In this document: positions 11,151 to 22,159 of the stretch, in pieces
How positions within the stretch are numbered: position 1 is the first letter of the stretch
How the letters are laid out: every line of letters begins with the position of its first letter
Assembly (NCBI GenBank): GCA_963662175.1
Contig: OY759221.1
Coordinates: forward strand, 32,176,045-32,240,044
DNA: 64,000 bases
Direction: 5' to 3'
From: Aradus depressus
Taxonomy: Eukaryota; Arthropoda; Insecta; Hemiptera; Aradidae
The notes under the pieces: generated by a model
The model's input: only the letters and a program-made list of their open reading frames with translations
Databases searched by the model: none
Told to the model about the DNA's origin: nothing
Program-made: the position numbers and the translations under genes

Positions 11151-11320
11151 ATGAAACCAATTTACCTTTTTGGTTGAAAATTAATTTTGAAAAATTATAC
11201 TAAATTTCGTATTGATAAATTCGTTACATCGACAGTTATTCGAGCTAAGCCCCTCTCCACTGATTCCCCGTTCTTTCCTTCTACCGACTTATTTGAAAAT
11301 CAACAGGTATCGACCTTATC
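11150..11320 (-). repeat. Family E dispersed repeat
   Basis: Minus-orientation block with TTTCGTATTGATAAATTCGT and CGACAGTTATT, then a CCCCTC-rich stretch and AAAATCAACAGGTATCGACC, the recurring landmarks of family E. Confidence 0.6.
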
Positions 11321-11393
11321 CAGGGAACTGGATTCACTTACTACATCATTATTTATGGGTTGTGTAACGAGATTCCGAGATTCATATATAATA

Positions 11394-12104
11394 CAGTGGA
11401 ATCCGCTTATTAGCAATTAGCTTAATAGGAATATCAGCACATTAGCATCAAAACACGCTGGAACGGACCGGATCGGCAAAATACAGTGAGTTTTGTCTGC
11501 TTCTTAGCAATGAATGTCCGGTTTAAGGGTTCAATTATGAACGCAGAATGAGGTTTCGAGATAGGAAAATAGGATGTTTCTCGGAAGGTCGGTATTCGGG
11601 GAAAAATAACACTCGCGTAAACAGATTTAGTTCCTGACTATTCCCTGAAAAACGGAAAGGAGTAAAGCCATAATTACATAATTCTCAGAAGACTTTGATT
11701 TTTGAACCAACCCCCGCGAGTTTTAAACAGGAAGCTATTCAGTTGTTTGTTAAAAAGGTGCGATGAGTCACAAACGACGCGATCTTTCCTTGTCGAAAAA
11801 AATTGACATTTTAAAATCGTATGATGCCCTGCCTAAAATGACGCAACGAGAGGCTGCAGAACGTCTTGAAATTTCCCAGTCAGTACTGTGCAGACTACTA
11901 AAGAACCGGTACGAAACTGAACTTTCTGTTCAGGAAAATGCAAGATAGAAAGATTTCATGCCTACCTAATTTTTATATTTTTCTTTCTCTCTCTCCCCCC
12001 CCCCCCCCCCCCCTCCCTTCCCCCAATCCGTTTATTAGAATCGTCCGTTTATTAGTTTCAAAGTACGGTGGTCCCGATGTGATTCTAATAAGCGGATTCC
12101 ACTG
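11394..12104 (+). mobile_element. Tigger/pogo transposon, internally deleted
   Basis: The termini are exact inverted repeats, CAGTGGAATCCGCTTATTAG and its complement, flanked by TA on both sides (11392-11393, 12105-12106), as in Tc1/mariner-pogo elements. The 711-bp body keeps only the start of the transposase. Sub-terminal repeats of TTATTAG-type words occur at both ends. A C run near 11996-12013 disrupts the right half. Confidence 0.9.
11763..11948 (+). pseudogene. Tigger/pogo transposase N-terminal fragment
   Basis: A 61-residue frame starting at an ATG. It has LSLSKKIDILKSYDALPKMT then QREAAERLEISQSVLCRLLK, the CENP-B/pogo helix-turn-helix that in complete transposases binds the TIRs. 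It stops before the second HTH and the DDE catalytic domain, so it cannot be an active transposase. It lies centrally in the 11394-12104 element and reads left to right. Whether the short DNA-binding fragment could act as a repressor is speculation. Confidence 0.8.
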
Positions 12105-13265
12105 TATATTTATTACTTCTCTCATTAATAATTTTGATATAATTTAAACAAAAATATAAATATCTGTTCTTTATGTTAACATTAATTTTGTCAATCAGAA
12201 TCATCCTTTTATAGAACATATTCATTGAGAGATCTCTATATTCTAACACCAAGTTCTCCTGAATTACGACTGTAATTGATATTTTTTTTAAAACAAAAAA
12301 AATAAGTGGGATAGGATAATTTATGTGCAGGGTAGTTCTGTGATGATACTCCGGAAGTTACGGTTTTTGAGTATTACCCCCTTCTCTGATCAACCCCCAA
12401 CCCCTTCCTTATCTATCAAATTGATGTGTCGTAATTATGGAAATTTTGGATTTAAATATAAAATTTCGTGTATATAAACAAAAATACAATACAAAATACA
12501 TACATAAGAATACATTAATTCCTCTTCTCTTTGACCGATTGATGTCGTACTTCTTTTTTTGTTTTGGATACGCATATAACGTTTTTGTCGATATATTCAT
12601 TCTATCGCGTATACACGATTTTCTTTTTTAATTTTTTAATCTATTTATTATTATTTTTTCTAATCTCAACATCGAATAGCTGGGAAAGTAAAACCTGTAG
12701 AATATTAATAAATTAAATTATAATAATAATAAATGGTTATAAGGTTAGTTTCACTTGGTATTTAGAACAGAAAAGAAGCATCTTTAATTAGTATTAATGA
12801 GCTGTTTTTGTACTAATTATCTTTAAAACTCTACTAATCTTTAGTCATCAGGATAATTGGAAGACATACGTCAGGCGGGATCCGGTCAAGTGATTAATAA
12901 AGAGGGAAAAAAGAAGAAGGAAAAAAAAAATATATAAATGGGCGGGGGTTGGGAGATTTTGGCGGGAGTCCAGACATGAGACAGACGCTAACTAGCCGGC
13001 TGAGACCACCGTTATAGTTCCAACTGGCTAGAGACTTCTTTTGTTATGATATGGGAAGATTGAATGTCACCGCTTTCCAAGTTTAAACTGTGTTATAGAT
13101 GTGTCCTGATTCAAGATTGTGATCATCAATTGGAGGTTGCGGAAAGAGGGGGAAGCAGAAATTGGATAATTCGGTACTCATTGCAAAGGTAATATTTGGG
13201 TTGTATATTTTGGACTCAACTTGTGAGATAATATTGAAGTAAGATTAGAGAAGGGTTGTGGTAGG
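12105..13265. other. Unassigned stretch
   Basis: AT-rich with small facing open frames near 12409-12631 that lack any domain. No repeat family from this window recognised. Confidence 0.3.
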
Positions 13266-13269
13266 AAAA

Positions 13270-13765
13270 AAGTACTGTATCTACGGCTGCGCTACAGGTG
13301 CTGGCAGGAGCTCCGCACATACGACTTGGTCTTGGATGGGGCGGTCGCCTCGTACTTGTGTAGACGCAATTTACCTTTAAGAGCAGATATAGCTGACGCC
13401 TAGCCCTGGAGCGAGATGCGCGGATAGTCCAGATTGGAGCGTTGCAAGGACATTGTCCAGTTGGCCGAACAACCTATGCATATTTCCCGGACATCCGAGT
13501 ACGTATGGACTCTGCATGGGTACTGCATGACTACTCGATGTCCCAGATACTATCAGGTCACGGAGATTTCAACTCCAAGCTATTTTTCTTTAAAATGAAG
13601 AACAACCCGAACTGCAGCGGATTCGTGACTGGAGATCATGTGGTCCTCGAATGTCCGCTGTACGACGGGCCTACAGTGGAGTTGACGAAGATTTGGTGCG
13701 TAATAACGACCACACTGGGATTTTCGCTCCTTACCGCCAAAGATTTGGGAAGTAATACCGACTAG
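13270..13765 (+). pseudogene. R1-clade-like LINE C-terminal fragment
   Basis: Upstream in a shifted frame reads STAALQVLAGAP, typical of the R1/TRAS thumb region. After frame breaks the 107-residue frame from 13442 gives GRTTYAYFPDI, then ILSGHGDFNSKLFFF and HVVLECPLY. These correspond to the Q-x-L-T-GHG-x-F and HV-x-x-CP elements of the R1-type C-terminal zinc region; one expected cysteine pair is altered to NPNCSGF. No RT core is left and no 3' tail is identified. Confidence 0.7.
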
Positions 13766-14279
13766 ATACTTATTTCTATGATTACTAGTTTCAACCTTCC
13801 CCTGAATACTTTCTATGTTTCTTCGTGGATAATATTTATTTTTTGGAGGAAAAAGTTAAGTAAATATTTCAGAACATACAAATTCGTAACTGTAAAGCCA
13901 TGCTTTAGTTGAAATACCAACCTCTTATCTATCATGTATCTATAAGAAAGGTACGCACTCAGCAAGCATGTCTTAGTTTATAACAAAACCTGACGATGAT
14001 GTAATGTCGAGATCAATAGTTGTTGTATATGTTTCTTTTTTTTTTTTTTTTTTCTTCAATTATATTCACAATCGGTAAAATTTGATGACAATATTGTAAA
14101 ATAAAATAATGTAAAATAATAAATGCAATATGTACAAAGGAATGTAAATTTTTTTTTTTTTTTTTGTTTTCTTTGCAATCTATATACAATACATACATAA
14201 TGAGCAAATATGTGGACAAAAGAAAAAAAAAAAATAATAATAACGTCACTTGATGGGAGAAGCCAGCCAGCGCTGACAT
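13766..14279. other. Unassigned low-complexity stretch
   Basis: Homopolymer T and A runs (14035-14053, 14149-14165, 14224-14236). Minus-strand open frames are low complexity. Confidence 0.3.
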
Positions 14280-14815
14280 TCCCTCGAAAGTTAATTTTCA
14301 CCATTCACTATCCTCAGAGAAGATCGCGAGCCCACCTCCTGTTCAAGCGGCGGGGAGGATTGTCAGGATGGGAATGATAGGATAGGGCTTGAGCGAGAGG
14401 ATTTGAATGATAAGTAAGGTTTCTGTGAAATGTTTGGAATCGGGATTGGATTAGTTAACAGTGGGGATATTGAGATCTCTATGTAGGACTTTATTGGTAA
14501 TGTAGAAAGGAGCGTTGATAATTCGTCGCAGGAGTTTGGACTGGAATGCTTGGATTCGATTGATGTTCGACTGTTTAGCTGCACCCCAAAGTTCGAGTCC
14601 GTACGTCCAGATGGGACGTATAATGGTCTTGTAAAGTTTGTTGTTAGTTGTCAGTTTTGATTTTGGTTCAAGTAGTCGACGTAACAGTCCGTATCTTCGA
14701 TTCAGTTCTGGTCGTTTAAGTCGTGTATGTGGGTTCCACGTTAGTCTACTGTCTAGGTAAAACCCGAGGTAGCGGACTTGGTTGGAAGAGGGAATCAGGA
14801 TGTTGTTAATGGTGA
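14280..14815 (-). pseudogene. LINE RT C-terminal fragment, 'LINE B' family
   Basis: Minus-strand translation reads QVRYLGFYLDSRLTWNPHTR, LKRPELNRRYGLLRRLLEPK, then IIRPIWTYGLELWGAAKQSN and FQSKLLRRIINAPF. After a frameshift it gives HSNPLAQALSYHS and PPRRLNRRWARDLL, the carboxyl end. The same family occurs at 31102-31763, 53799-54056 and 57185-57740. The region matches the post-palm/thumb section of Jockey-type LINEs. No YADD motif is retained. Confidence 0.8.
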
Positions 14816-15512
14816 TGATTTAAAAATGTCCCATAAAATGGTGGTTGAGTAAAAATTAATAAATAATATATACACACTAAGTAAAAAAAAATATAAGGGT
14901 AATAATAATAAAAAAATGAATAAAAATTACAAAATATTAAATAAATTAATTCAGCTCGAGATCCCCCGAAACACCATCGCGATGAGGCCATCCTCATTTC
15001 AGAGGTAGTGGAGATCACGGTAGCCCGAGAGATCCCCTGCACCACCACGCTCAGTCACCATCAGTGGACCGAGAGGGATGAGAACCGGTGAAAATGAGTG
15101 GACATGAGGGGAGAAAATGGTCATTGTCAGCACTCCTAAATAGTTACATACTTGAATGTGACAGCTCTCTCGGCCAGTATATAAACATTAAATAGACAAA
15201 AATTCAAAAAATATTTTTTTTTTATCTCTTTATTACAAATTTTTTTAACATAAAAGATATATTTAGATATATTTTTATGGGAAAAAACTAGATAATTTTG
15301 TTTGTAATGCAACTAACTTTAAACTTGCACTGGGAGCAATGAAACGAGTCTCATTCATGACCTTGCAATCATTTAACATTACTCCATGCATATTCGACCT
15401 CATGCACCACTGTATTGCAATTCTTGAAAACATCAGTTTCTGGTGATGCAGGTGCTAAAGTCTGTTTTCCAGGACTGACCACTCTAACTAGTTCATAGAA
15501 GGTTCACTTTGA

Positions 15513-15525
15513 GTGGCACTGAGTT
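15513..15525. repeat. Target site duplication of the I-type LINE (left copy)
   Basis: GTGGCACTGAGTT here and at 21932-21944 bracket the LINE exactly, next to its A tail. This fixes the element limits as about 15526-21931. Confidence 0.9.
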
Positions 15526-15682
15526 TTTTTTTTTTTTTTTTCTTTTTTTTCTCTCAGTTATGGCCTTATGCTGAGGCATATCGGCCAGCTACCATGATGA
15601 TCATTTTGGAAAATTTTTTACAGGTACCTTGGTTTAAGGACAAAGCAATTAAAGAAGAACAATCATAAGAAAAAACTTAAAT

Positions 15683-16890
15683 TTATAGCAATAATTTTGT
15701 AAAGAAGCAAGATACGGACGCGCAATGCCCCTGAAGAGGAATGGGGCCACCACACAACACAGTCATGAAGGCGAGCAGGAAGCCAGAAGGCGAGCAGGAC
15801 GCCAGAAGACAACACAGCAGAGGAGCGGAGGCACCGAACCGGCCGCGACCCACCAGGGTCCCAAACCCGTCGAGCACACAACCCCGAAATACAAAACCAT
15901 CACTTTCCAACTTGGGTAACATAACTCCATTCAGGTTTTGAGGGAACTTAATCCCGCGCCAGTGACCATCACTCATACACTGATTCAAGTTTTGAGGGAA
16001 CTTAATCCCGCGCCAGTGACCATCTCTCATACACTGATTCAGGTTTTGAGGGAACTTAATCCCGCGCCAGTGACCATCACTCATACCGTTGTTACCAATA
16101 CAGTACACCGTTCTCCATGTGTGCCCGACCGACCCGAAACCCCGAGAAGCCCCAGCCGATGCCGGCACCCCAACCCACCCACCGCGCAGCCAACCGGCGC
16201 ACGGTAGAGCGAAGGGCGGCAAAAACATATAAATAGCTAGTGACATATGAATATATACGAAGTTCAGACCCTGCGGCCAGCATAATTTAAAAAAAACTAA
16301 CAGCGCCTCTCTGACAAGAGGGCTGTTGCAAGCAGATAAAATAGCCAGGTATGTTCGAGGAGCTGCAACTGTTCTCTCTAGGTTCTCCATAAGGAGATCT
16401 CTTTCTGCACTGTAATGTGGACACTGCATCACTATATGCTCCAGATCCTCGTAGCCCCCGCAGTGGCGGCAGCTAGAACTCTCACTCAGACCAATCCTAT
16501 TCAGGTAGGCACTGCACAGTCCGTGGTTGCTTCTTAAACGGCATATGGTCTTACACTCAAATTTAGATGTTGCTTTGTCTCTAAACCACGGTCTGGTTCC
16601 TACATGGGGTTGAATCGACTTAAAGAAATTGCCTTTGCGAGAGGCCTGGTACCTGTCCTGCCACATTGTCAGAACGGAGGTCAGGATACCCTCCTTCAGA
16701 TCGCTAGCCGGGATGTTGCCTATAGGCTCCCCCCTCTCCACCGCCAGTTTTGCCAATCCGTCCACCCTCTCGTTCCCTTTAATTCCCGCGTGAGCTTTCA
16801 CCCACATTAACACAACTTTTTTCTTTTGGCCAATAACCACGGCATAGTTTTCTAGTATGTCGGCTATTATGTTATCATATTGTTTGTGCA
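15683..16890 (-). CDS. LINE ORF2 C-terminal part: RNase H end, zinc region and repeat-bearing tail (frameshifted)
   Basis: Continues ORF2 in another frame. Its first residues complete RNase H1 (VKAHAGIKGNERVDGLAK has the expected H and final D). A cysteine/histidine segment, SCRHCGGYEDLEHIVMQC, follows near residues 135-155, as in the C-terminal region of I-type LINEs. Further on, an 18-residue unit (core DGHWRGIKFPQNLN) repeats about three times because the frame crosses a 54-bp tandem repeat. The natural stop is therefore unusually late, and the last ~170 residues may not be conserved protein. The frame overlaps the upstream one by 24 bases. A single base indel, or a sequencing error, could explain the break. 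Confidence 0.8.
15935..16086. repeat. 54-bp tandem repeat in LINE 3' region (~2.8 copies)
   Basis: Units start at 15935, 15989 and 16043 with GTTTTGAGGGAACTTAATCC; a few substitutions separate them. The 54-bp period keeps the reading frame open (18 codons per unit). Confidence 0.9.
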
Positions 16891-19800
16891 ACAGGAATTT
16901 AACTTAGTTAGGGCACTCAATGAATCTGTAACTAAAAGAAAGTGTTCACTATCGAGTAGGGAGACATACTTCAAAGCTGCTTCATTTATTGCTACTAATT
17001 CAGCAGTGTAACTAGAAGCAAATTTCGGAAGTTTGAAACTCCGACTGAAATTTTTGTCGTCATCAAGAAAGGCGCAACCTGTACCATTCGTCGTTTTTGA
17101 TCCGTCTGTAAATATTGGTACATATGACGACCACCATTTCCTTTTGATCCCTTGGAACACCGCATTAACCATGGAAGGAGGGACACCAGAGAGATCCGGT
17201 AAGTATGTTATATTAATGTGATGAAGAAGATTACGAAAATTAATATTGAAATTTGGTAGAATGTGAGAACTGTATACGAAAGGGGCAAACTTAGCGTATT
17301 CCGGGAAACTATCAAGCAAAAGAGGATAATAATTCTTTCTAACCCAGTAAGATGAGGTGAGGTTAAGTACAGTTAGTTGCCGAACTTTGCTATAGACAGG
17401 ACTATCGGAGGCCAGTAACTTGCAGAGGTACCTGCCAGCCAACATTCTCCTTCTAAGGTCTAGCGGCATCTCCCCCGCCTCACACAGTACCACATCTACA
17501 GGTGTGCTGTTCAGGAAGCCCAGTGCCAGACGCAGACATTTGTTGTGAAGGACATCCAGCCCATGTAGACTGGTCTTGGCCGCTTCACCATAGAACACTG
17601 AGCCGTAGTCCACAACTGCCCTAATTACGTTTCTATAAAATAGTAATGCAATATTAGGATCTGCCCCCCAATTTCTGTTTGTTATTAGTCTAAGGATATT
17701 AATATATTTTTCTACTTTCTGGATTATGGAGGAGATATGGCTGTTCCAGTTTAACTTCCGGTCTAGAACCAAGCCTAAGAATTTAACCTTGGCCACGCAA
17801 GGGAAGACCAATCCCCCTAAAGCTAAATTCTCCCCGAGTGGGAACCTATGTTGTCGCGAGAAAGGACAAACGGCAGATTTTGACTGAGAGATGCTGAGAC
17901 CATTGTCGACCAGCCACGGGAGCAGCGATGTTACGGCCTGGTTCAAGCCTGCCTTGCAAGAATCCACGGTCTTGTGTTGGGTATACAGGCAGATATCATC
18001 TGCATACTGCAATATACTTATGTTGCGAGGAATACATCGACACAAATCCAAGGAGTAGATAACGAATAGAAGGGGAGAGAGAATTCCCCCCTGCGCCAAA
18101 CCCAGATTTGTAACCCTGGAACTATGCAGTGAGCTGTTTATCCATAGATGAAGGCGTCTATTCGAGAGTAAGTTAATGATCCTGTGAGTAAAACTGGCTG
18201 GCAAGTCCAAATTTAGCATCTTGTTCGCTAGAACAGGAAGTTGAACAGAGTCATAGGCCCCTGTGAGATCCAGGAACAGTCCCAATGTCTGATGACGATT
18301 AGTAAACCCAGTGTGGATATCTAAGGTGAGGGATGCTAAACTGTCATAAGTGGACCTGCCCTTCCGAAACCCGAACTGGTAAGATGGGATCTTGTCCTGC
18401 GACTCCAGCCACCACTCAAGCCTGTTCTTCACCATTCTTTCGAAGGTCTTCAACATGCAAGATGACAGGGCTATCGGTCTGTATGAAGCTCCATCACTGT
18501 GCGATCTACCCGGTTTTAGCAATGGGATAACCAAATAATCCTTCCAATCCTCCGGGAAGACCCCAGAAAGCCAGATCTCATTAAATGCCTTCAACAGGTG
18601 GAGTTTGGTTGTGACCAGCAAATTCCTGATCATGTCATAATGGATCCCGTCCATCCCTGGAGCCGTATTCTTACTGTTGGATTTGATCGCCATGTTCAGT
18701 TCGGCCAGTTCGAACCTGTCTGTTAGGAAGTGTCTCTCTGATATCCTGTCCATTGCTCCCACCCATGCCGGAACGAAGGGAGGGGCCAAACGTTCCATGA
18801 AGTCCACACACCACTCTCCCGTCTCTAAAGGGGGCTTATTACTTTTCTTCCTGTTTGATAGTTTTTTTATTTTGTCCCAAATTTCTTTTACAGGCGTACA
18901 TCTGTTCAAACTACCACAAAATTCGCGCCAACTATTAATTTTACTTTCTTTTACCGCCTTCTTAAATTCCGCATCCGCTCGTTTATATTTCATGAGATTC
19001 CCCAAATCCGAATTCTTTTTATAATTATTGAAGTTGGCTTTCCTTTTGTTTAACAAATCGCTGAGGTTTTCATTCCACCAGGGACGATTAAATTTGGGAT
19101 TTATATATTTTCTAAATTTCGGGATTGCTTCTGCAGCTGCTTCATTTATAACGTTAATGCAATGGTCATACCCTTCATTTAGATTACTGTCTGAACTCCT
19201 GAATTTATCATTCATGGAATAACTAAATTTTTCCCAATCAGCTTTTCTAATGTTCCACCTTCGAAAGGGTGTGACGAGGATTTTGTTAATAGAAATATTA
19301 TTTAAAGTGATTACAATGGGGAGGTGGTTAGAGCCGTGAGGGTCAGACAATGTCTCCCAATCCACTTTACTGGCCAAACCTGAAGAACAAAAAGTGACAT
19401 CCACCGCCGAGTTGCATTTCTGGGCAACGTTATTAACATAAGTAGGGCTGCCATCATTAACAACTATCATATTGCTGTTTTCAACAGCCGCTAAAAGATT
19501 TTTGCCCTTCTTGTCACATCTATCGCAACCCCAAGAATAGTGGTGAGAATTGAAATCACCTCCAACCAAGGTAGGTTTTGGAATGCCTCGCAACAACCGG
19601 TCCCAGTCTGCCTCTGCCACTTGGTTGTTGGGCTCATTGTAAATAGAGATGATACTGATGGCAGAATTGGAGACTAACCTAATCTCCGCTCCTACCATCA
19701 GCACATTCCTTACCTTGTAAAAATTGGTGATCTGGGTGTAGGGGATGCTACTCCTAATGAGGAGCGCTACCCCGGACCTGGCGTCTGCCCTGTCCTCTCT

Positions 19801-19965
19801 CAGCACATTGTACCCCGGGAACCCGACATACACTCCTGGCCTGAACCACGTCTCAGACACAAGGGCCACGTCGATACCGTGCTTGTGCAACATCCACTCC
19901 AAACTGGCTTTGTTGGCTACAGCAGAACGAGCGTTCCATTGAAGGAGCTTAAGAGTTCTGTCCAT
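16867..19965 (-). CDS. LINE ORF2: endonuclease-reverse transcriptase-RNase H (N-terminal 1032 residues)
   Basis: This enzyme nicks the target and copies LINE RNA into it. An APE-type endonuclease spans about residues 5-220: LLQWNARS (8-14), LVSETW (35-40), GGDFNSHH (135-142) and SDPHGSNHLPI (207-217). The reverse transcriptase spans about 430-720: NTAPGMDGI (433-441), FLDLTGAYDSV (564-574), GLAQGGILSPLLF (622-634) and the catalytic YADD (654-657). RNase H begins at FTDGSKT (953) with E near 988 and D near 1013, then the frame is lost at residue ~1024 and resumes in the next entry. The start follows about 275 bp after ORF1. All motifs needed for nicking and polymerisation are present; only RNase H is split. 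Confidence 0.93.
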   Translation of the reverse strand: MDRTLKLLQWNARSAVANKASLEWMLHKHGIDVALVSETWFRPGVYVGFPGYNVLREDRADARSGVALLIRSSIPYTQITNFYKVRNVLMVGAEIRLVSNSAISIISIYNEPNNQVAEADWDRLLRGIPKPTLVGGDFNSHHYSWGCDRCDKKGKNLLAAVENSNMIVVNDGSPTYVNNVAQKCNSAVDVTFCSSGLASKVDWETLSDPHGSNHLPIVITLNNISINKILVTPFRRWNIRKADWEKFSYSMNDKFRSSDSNLNEGYDHCINVINEAAAEAIPKFRKYINPKFNRPWWNENLSDLLNKRKANFNNYKKNSDLGNLMKYKRADAEFKKAVKESKINSWREFCGSLNRCTPVKEIWDKIKKLSNRKKSNKPPLETGEWCVDFMERLAPPFVPAWVGAMDRISERHFLTDRFELAELNMAIKSNSKNTAPGMDGIHYDMIRNLLVTTKLHLLKAFNEIWLSGVFPEDWKDYLVIPLLKPGRSHSDGASYRPIALSSCMLKTFERMVKNRLEWWLESQDKIPSYQFGFRKGRSTYDSLASLTLDIHTGFTNRHQTLGLFLDLTGAYDSVQLPVLANKMLNLDLPASFTHRIINLLSNRRLHLWINSSLHSSRVTNLGLAQGGILSPLLFVIYSLDLCRCIPRNISILQYADDICLYTQHKTVDSCKAGLNQAVTSLLPWLVDNGLSISQSKSAVCPFSRQHRFPLGENLALGGLVFPCVAKVKFLGLVLDRKLNWNSHISSIIQKVEKYINILRLITNRNWGADPNIALLFYRNVIRAVVDYGSVFYGEAAKTSLHGLDVLHNKCLRLALGFLNSTPVDVVLCEAGEMPLDLRRRMLAGRYLCKLLASDSPVYSKVRQLTVLNLTSSYWVRKNYYPLLLDSFPEYAKFAPFVYSSHILPNFNINFRNLLHHINITYLPDLSGVPPSMVNAVFQGIKRKWWSSYVPIFTDGSKTTNGTGCAFLDDDKNFSRSFKLPKFASSYTAELVAINEAALKYVSLLDSEHFLLVTDSLSALTKLNSCCTNNMIT

Positions 19966-20240
19966 AATAAATATTTAATTTTTTATTAAATCGCCCAACT
20001 GGACTGAGAAGAGAACAGACTAAATATGGAAGTATGCAAAGAATGGGAATTCTATTAAATAGTATGTAAATGGATTTGTATGTAAGTACACCCAAAAAGG
20101 CGCACGTAAACACGAGAACCAGAGGGAATTCACAACTAAAACCATAAACGCAGGAAATTGAATTATTATTTACAAATAAGAAAAGAGGCTTCAGTGAATT
20201 GAGCATTCCTTGAAACGATTTTGGAAATGAACTCATTAAA

Positions 20241-21659
20241 TTAATTGGATACGGACCTATCATCATTTACTTTAAATTTTTCCACATTTTCTGAACCGTC
20301 GCTTACCAAATTGTGCAGGGTCATTGCCAGCAACTCAACGATCTGGTCCTTGGACAGTGAGGAGTTCTGGATCTTACTAATTAGGTTAGACAGAGATTCC
20401 ACGAACCTCTCCATGAAGGAGGCCGCCTGAGGGTTGGACTCGATCGGCTGGAGAGGTAAGGAAGGGGTCGAAAGGACAGGCCACTGCGAGCCTTTAGGTG
20501 CAGCGTAAGGGGAAAATCGTCTCACTTTAATTTTAGTTTTTTTGCTAAGCATATTAACAGTATTATTTTTGTTTTCGGGGGAACTATTTGAATTACTGTC
20601 CAAGACAGGAAATTCCGACATATTTTCTAATAGGTTAAATTTATTTTTAGTAACGGTCGAATAGAGGGTTGTGGAAATAACAGACTGTTTTTTCTTTTCG
20701 AGGTTTGCGACATAGACGGGACACTCCCGATAGGTGGCCTTATGGGGACCTTTGCAATGGACACAGACGGGGAGGGTGAAGGTACATTCGGAGGAGGCAT
20801 GCTTGTCCCCACAGATCTCGCATCGCACAGAGCCTCGGCACTGCGCCTTGACATGACCAAAGTTCAGACATGAGTAACACTGAAGAAGGGGGGGCACGTA
20901 GGGGGCCACCGGACACCTAGCTCCGTAGATATAAACGTATTCTGGCAGTCTTTGGCTGTCGAATGTTAGAACGCATGTACCTAGTTTAATGCGCTGAGAC
21001 GGATCCTCTTTCTTGCCTCTTGTCATTCGTTTAATTTCCACTATTTTTGATGGGGATTTCACAACCTGCAAAATTTCATCATCATCCAAGGAAGTGTCCA
21101 CCCCGCGAATGACACCCCTCTTATTAATTAAATGGCGCGGAATGAACGCATATGCATGTTTTTCCTTCAAAAATTCCCACGTTATAAAACTATTAGCGGC
21201 CACAGATGAACTGAAGGTTACACGGAACCTATTTTTCCCTGCCACCGCTATATTTGAGATGTCTTTCACATATTTAAAGTTATTGGAGAACATCCACTTT
21301 CCAAAACCCATCGGGTGAATGGAACCTAGAGTTCCCTGCAAACCTTCCACATAAACACAGAAAGGACCAACATCAGTGTCCTTAAACTTACCTGATTGTA
21401 ATTTAGATATTTTATTGGCAACCTGTAATTGGTCCGCTGCGCTGCTGGAAGACTCGACCACTCGCTGGCTCACGAGAACCTTGGCCGAGCCCCTGTGGAT
21501 ATCCTCTGCGGCCTGCCTCTTGCCCCCCGCCTTGGGAGCTACCGGGCCCGGGCTCAAGTCCATCCCTGCTCCTCCTGCTGCCTCCTGCTCCATTAATGGA
21601 CCATCGTCCACTTCACCACTACTCCCCGGGGGCTCCTCACCCCCGCTTGAAGCGTTCAT
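20241..21659 (-). CDS. LINE ORF1: nucleic-acid-binding protein with zinc knuckles
   Basis: A 472-residue intact frame. The N-terminus (1-60) is G/P/E-rich and looks disordered. Residues ~100-245 have the length and spacing of an RRM-like fold often found in ORF1 (inference). Three CCHC-type knuckles lie at ~261-316: CYSCLNFGHVKAQC, CEICGDKHASSEC and CVHCKGPHKATYREC. In this class ORF1 coats the LINE RNA and forms the ribonucleoprotein used for insertion. The C-terminal part (~390-472) has alternating leucines that could form a helix. Start chosen at the first ATG, MNASSGGEE. Confidence 0.9.
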   Translation of the reverse strand: MNASSGGEEPPGSSGEVDDGPLMEQEAAGGAGMDLSPGPVAPKAGGKRQAAEDIHRGSAKVLVSQRVVESSSSAADQLQVANKISKLQSGKFKDTDVGPFCVYVEGLQGTLGSIHPMGFGKWMFSNNFKYVKDISNIAVAGKNRFRVTFSSSVAANSFITWEFLKEKHAYAFIPRHLINKRGVIRGVDTSLDDDEILQVVKSPSKIVEIKRMTRGKKEDPSQRIKLGTCVLTFDSQRLPEYVYIYGARCPVAPYVPPLLQCYSCLNFGHVKAQCRGSVRCEICGDKHASSECTFTLPVCVHCKGPHKATYRECPVYVANLEKKKQSVISTTLYSTVTKNKFNLLENMSEFPVLDSNSNSSPENKNNTVNMLSKKTKIKVRRFSPYAAPKGSQWPVLSTPSLPLQPIESNPQAASFMERFVESLSNLISKIQNSSLSKDQIVELLAMTLHNLVSDGSENVEKFKVNDDRSVSN

Positions 21660-21830
21660 CCCTAACTCACTAAATAATACTTACGAAAAAGTTGAAGATT
21701 TAAAGGAAATTAATGATAAGAATAAATGATTTTAAAGGAATGAAGATATAAGAACACAAACTAACGAAAGAACCAACTGAACTCCAAATTTAAATTGAAC
21801 TAGTAAAATATTTGAAAATTATTTAGAATG

Positions 21831-21869
<39 letters not shown>
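21831..21869. repeat. 39-bp poly(A) run in LINE 5' region
   Basis: Uninterrupted A run, followed by T-rich sequence. On the coding strand of the LINE it is a T run upstream of ORF1. Confidence 0.9.
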
Positions 21870-21873
<4 letters not shown>

Positions 21874-22159
21874 TTGTTTTGTTTTTTCTAACCTTAACAC
21901 AACTGTACTCGTTGAAAGTTAGACACCATATGTGGCACTGAGTTGAGTCTCATGGCCTTGGAGTCATTTAACGTTGGTCAATGTCTCCAGTCCTCACATC
22001 TAGAATTTGTCTTTATAAGGAATAATTCATTCATACATCGATAGCCAGTGCTCTTTTAAATAAATTGGTAAAATTTAATATAATATCCCACCATATACTG
22101 AAGGATGAATAGTTTGATTCATAGAGAAATGTCATACGCAAAATTCCGGTACACAAAAA

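Larger units (their letters stand above)
15526..21931 (-). mobile_element. I-clade-type LINE, nearly full length (6.4 kb)
   Basis: Minus-strand non-LTR retrotransposon with ORF1 (nucleic-acid-binding), ORF2 (AP endonuclease, reverse transcriptase, RNase H, zinc region), a 3' region and an A tail (T run at 15526-15550 on the given strand). It is flanked by a perfect 13-bp target duplication. The RNase H domain and ORF1 zinc knuckles place it near the I/Jockey group. The 5' region has a 39-bp A run (21831-21869). The single clear lesion is a one-base frame change near 16890. Long open frames and the perfect duplication suggest a recent insertion. Confidence 0.92.

Noticed and set aside
15725..16207. 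Plus-strand open frames in the LINE 3' region
   Set aside because: They are on the opposite strand of the LINE and mirror the 54-bp repeat and GC-rich tail.
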